Part shown: positions 61,209-64,000 of the stretch, piece after piece
How positions within the stretch are numbered: the stretch's first letter is position 1
Layout of the letters: each line of letters opens with the position of its first letter
Assembly: GCA_008711295.1 (NCBI GenBank)
Contig: VUYV01000045.1
Span: forward strand, 5,226,770-5,290,769
Direction: 5' to 3'
DNA from: Anarhynchus alexandrinus
Lineage: Eukaryota; Chordata; Aves; Charadriiformes; Charadriidae
DNA: 64,000 nucleotides
The notes under the pieces: generated by a model
Told to the model about the DNA's origin: nothing
What the model saw: only the letters and a program-made list of their open reading frames with translations
Databases searched by the model: none
Position numbers and translations under genes: made by a program

Positions 61209-62670
61209 GAGTCACAGAATGGTTGAAGCTGGAAGGGATCTCTGGCAGTCATCTGGTCCAAACAGCCTGCTAAAGAAGTTTCACCTAGACCCAGTTTCTC
61301 AGGACCATATCCTGATGGCTTGTGAATAACTTCAAGGAAGGAAACTCCACAACCTCTCTGAGCAACCTGTGCCAGTGCTTGGTCATCCTCACAGTGAAAA
61401 AGCGTTTCATGGTGTTCAGATTGAACCTCCTGTGTTTCAGTTTGTGCCCACTGCCTCTGGCCCTGTCACTGGGAACCACTGAAAAGAGCCTGGCTCCATC
61501 CTCTTTGCATCCTCCCTTCAGGTATTTATATACATTAATAAGATCCTCCTGAGCCTTCTCGTCTCTAGGCTAAACAGTCTCAGCTCTCTCAGCCTTTCCT
61601 TAGATGCGAGGTTCTCCAGTCCCTTAATCATCCTTGTGGTCCTTCATTAACACTGTCCAGTACATCTGTGTCTTGTACTAAGGAGTCCAGAGTTGGCCAG
61701 AGTACTCCAGGTGTGGCCTCACCAGTGCTGAATAAAGGGGGAAGGATCAGCTCCCTCCACCTGCTGGCAATACTTTGTCTAATGCTGCTGAGGATACCAT
61801 TTGCTGCCTTTACAGCAAGGGCACATTGCTGGCTCATGTGCAACCTGATATCCACCAGGACCCCCAGGTCTTTTTTATGCCAAGCTGCTTTCCAGATATG
61901 TGGTCCCCAGCATATATTGGTCCATGGAGTTGTTCTTCTCCAGCTGAAGGACTTTGCACTTCCCCTTGTTGAACTTCATGAGGTTCCTGTGGCCCATTCC
62001 TCCAGCCTGTCAAAGTCCCTCTGGATGGCAGAGTGACCCTCTGGTGCATCAGCCACTCCTCCCAGTTTGATGTCATCTGCAAACCTGCTGAAGGTGCTCT
62101 CTGGGGTACACTGCTAGTTACTGGCCTCCGACTAGATTTTGCCCTGCTGATTATCACCCTCTGGGCTCAGCCATTCTGCCAGTTTTCAATCCACCTCCCT
62201 GTGTACTCATCTAGTTTGTACACCAACAGCTTCTCTATGAAGATGTTACAGAAGACAGTGTCAAAGGCCTTACTGAAGTCCAGGTAGACAATATGTGATG
62301 CTCTCCTCTCATCCACCAGGACAGTCACAACGTCACAGAAGTTTATCAAGTTGGTCAAGCATGACTTCCCCCTTGGTGAAGCCATGCTGACTATTCCTGA
62401 TGATTTTTTTGTCCTTAATGTGCCTGGAAATGGTTTCTAGGACTAGCTGCTCCATAACCTTCCTCGGGATTGAGGTGAGGCCTACTGTTCTGTACTTACC
62501 TGGATCCTTCTTGTTTTTCTTGAAGATGGGGACGATACTTGCTTTCCTCCGGTCTTTGGGCACTTCTCTCAGCTGCCATGATTGATCAAAGATTGTCTAG
62601 AATGGCCTCACAATGACACCTGCCAGTTCCCTCAGCACTCGTGGGTGCATCCCATCAGGGCTTGAGCTCA
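61209..62670 (-). mobile_element. CR1 LINE, 5'-truncated, minus strand
   Basis: On the plus strand it starts AGAGTCACAGAATGGTTGAA, the reverse complement of a CR1 3' end, and runs about 1.46 kb through the C-terminal part and the reverse transcriptase, ending near CGTGGGTGCATCCCATCAGG, which corresponds to the start of the reverse transcriptase domain. It is the same class of element as 29163-31187, but diverged from it and probably another subfamily (its 3' end differs). No clear target-site duplication is seen. Beyond 62670 the match stops. Confidence 0.93.
61290..62670 (-). pseudogene. CR1 ORF2 remnant, reverse transcriptase, broken (minus strand)
   Basis: Read on the minus strand, the fragments appear in family order: DRRKASIVPIFKKNKKDPGK and [11 protein letters not shown] within 62333-62563, YLDFSKAFDTV within 62167-62385, then CR1 C-terminal pieces with [17 protein letters not shown] (61628-61855) and [20 protein letters not shown] (61285-61479). 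The pieces lie in different frames, separated by frameshifts and stops. Motif A still has its catalytic Asp, unlike the plus-strand copy. The N-terminal endonuclease is absent because of 5' truncation. Confidence 0.9.
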
Positions 62671-64000
62671 GGTGACTTGAACATTATTTACTTCATGTTA
62701 TATGCTAAGGACTTGATAACTGGTGTAGTTCTCACTGAAACCAGATAAGACTGATGACTCCTACTGGCTTTTAACTTAATGCATATGTGAGAGGAGAGTC
62801 CATGTCACTACACAAAATGAGCACCTAGGCAAGCAAATATTGTCCCTGCAAACAGTCTCCTTCCAACATGACCTTCAAATAGGGCATCAAGAGAGGAGAG
62901 TTCAGCCCCCTGCATTTTGCAGCCTGGGACACTGATGCACAGGGCAAGTCACCTTCCATTGCAAGGTAGGAAGACAAGTTCCTCAAAGTTGTCTTTTCTG
63001 CTCTTATCATAACACTGTAAAATGTCTTGTGAACCTGGTAAGAAATGGAAAGGAAAAAGTTAAAGTATAATTGCATTCTCCTACTTTTGACTTATATGGT
63101 TATTTAATGAAACAGATGAAACATAGGCATAGACTGAATGTATTAATCAGAAACAATTTGAGACTTGAATTGTATTTTCCCTGGCCAGTAAAGTTTTTCC
63201 AGAGCAAAGTACCTTAGAAATGACAATAAATCATGGCTACCTAATCCCAGGTGGGTTTGAACCACCTTAATTTTGACAGCCATTGAAGGACCATTATTTT
63301 TCCTGTATGGAAAAAATATGAGGATAGGGGAGATGAAAAGAAAAATTATCCAGAGAGCAAGAGGTCACTGATGTTGTGTGTATTAAACCTGCTGCACATT
63401 CAGGGCCTATGCTTGTACACTAGCCTGGACAGCAGGATAATTTGAAACTTCACTGCTGTATGGGGGTACAATAATATTTCCACACCATGATCCCTGGCCA
63501 CTGGCCCTGAAGAATGACCCTTGCTTGTGGTGTAGTGCCTCAGACAACACAGAGGAGCAGCTCCCAATGCCTTTCCACAGCCAGCAGCAATATATCCCCA
63601 TGCTCACTCCCCTGTTATTTCTGCGAATCCTTTCATGATAGGATTTCAAACCTCCTTACACATGCGTTCTCAAAGCTTGTTGGAGTAACACGTAACAGGT
63701 TCTATTCTCAAAACAAATCAGCAATAAACCAAAAAGAGATTCCAGGTTTTCCAGCACTTGCTGTGATATTTCCCAGCCTCTGTACCAACTTCCACAGTGC
63801 AGATGGCGGGATGTGAAATAAGACTGAAGAGTAGAAGCGATGTTACCAGGCTGCAGTGGCAGCCTGCGTGGTACAGAGGGTTTTGCATCTTTCAAAGCCT
63901 TTGCTCTTCAGATCAGTAACCTGTGGGGCTTCCCATTTACCTCTCATTGCTACTGTCAGATTGAAAGACCCCACGAGGAATAAAGCTGACAACATACTGT
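62671..64000. other. No recognisable gene
   Basis: Single-copy-looking DNA with somewhat higher G+C near 63400-63640. Overlapping frames of 80-100 codons on both strands at 63407-63895 are not recognised and lack convincing splice boundaries. Confidence 0.55.

Noticed and set aside
1..64000. tRNA, rRNA, CRISPR arrays, bacterial or viral operons
   Set aside because: None seen. There are no regularly spaced repeats, no cloverleaf-like segments I could support, and no compact coding organisation.

Overview
The window reads as vertebrate, almost certainly bird, nuclear DNA. It is AT-rich, has no long intact open reading frame, and carries repeats recognisable from memory as avian: CR1 LINEs with the typical 3' tail, a solo LTR of the TGTCCTGGTT...ACA type, and a second long LTR family with many degenerate 'ctggagcag' units. 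There are no operons, no bacterial-type genes, no rRNA or tRNA, and no exon I can assign to a known protein. The stretch is best described as intergenic or deep intronic.

Layout. At 1404-1991 a 227-bp unit occurs twice (8 mismatches, no gaps). The copies flank an internal CR1 fragment and a single N, so this is either a real duplication or a contig join. 1992-17383 is mostly single-copy with small tandem duplications. 17384-18097 is an ERV LTR containing six degenerate repeats of about 45 bp. At 19652-19755 lies a 104-bp fold-back element with perfect 34-bp inverted arms and a 5-bp target-site duplication; its ends look like the solo LTR's ends. This is the most unusual object in the window. 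23441 is a second N, beside a T tract and a short tandem duplication. 26401-26558 is an old CR1 tail on the minus strand. 29163-31187 is a 2-kb, 5'-truncated CR1 with a broken reverse transcriptase. 43934-44571 is a complete solo LTR with TSD. 53994-54120 is a TTTA tract plus a GC/CA alternating tract. 61209-62670 is a 1.5-kb CR1 on the minus strand.

Genes. I found several segments bounded by good splice signals with an open frame, and list the better ones as low-confidence candidate exons. The best is 54203-54393. Three others (16845-16969, 34210-34391, 44848-44927) have compatible phases. By a rough estimate, a handful of such segments is expected by chance in 64 kb, none resembles a protein family I know, and I do not claim a gene. 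The remaining DNA between repeats shows nothing I can name.
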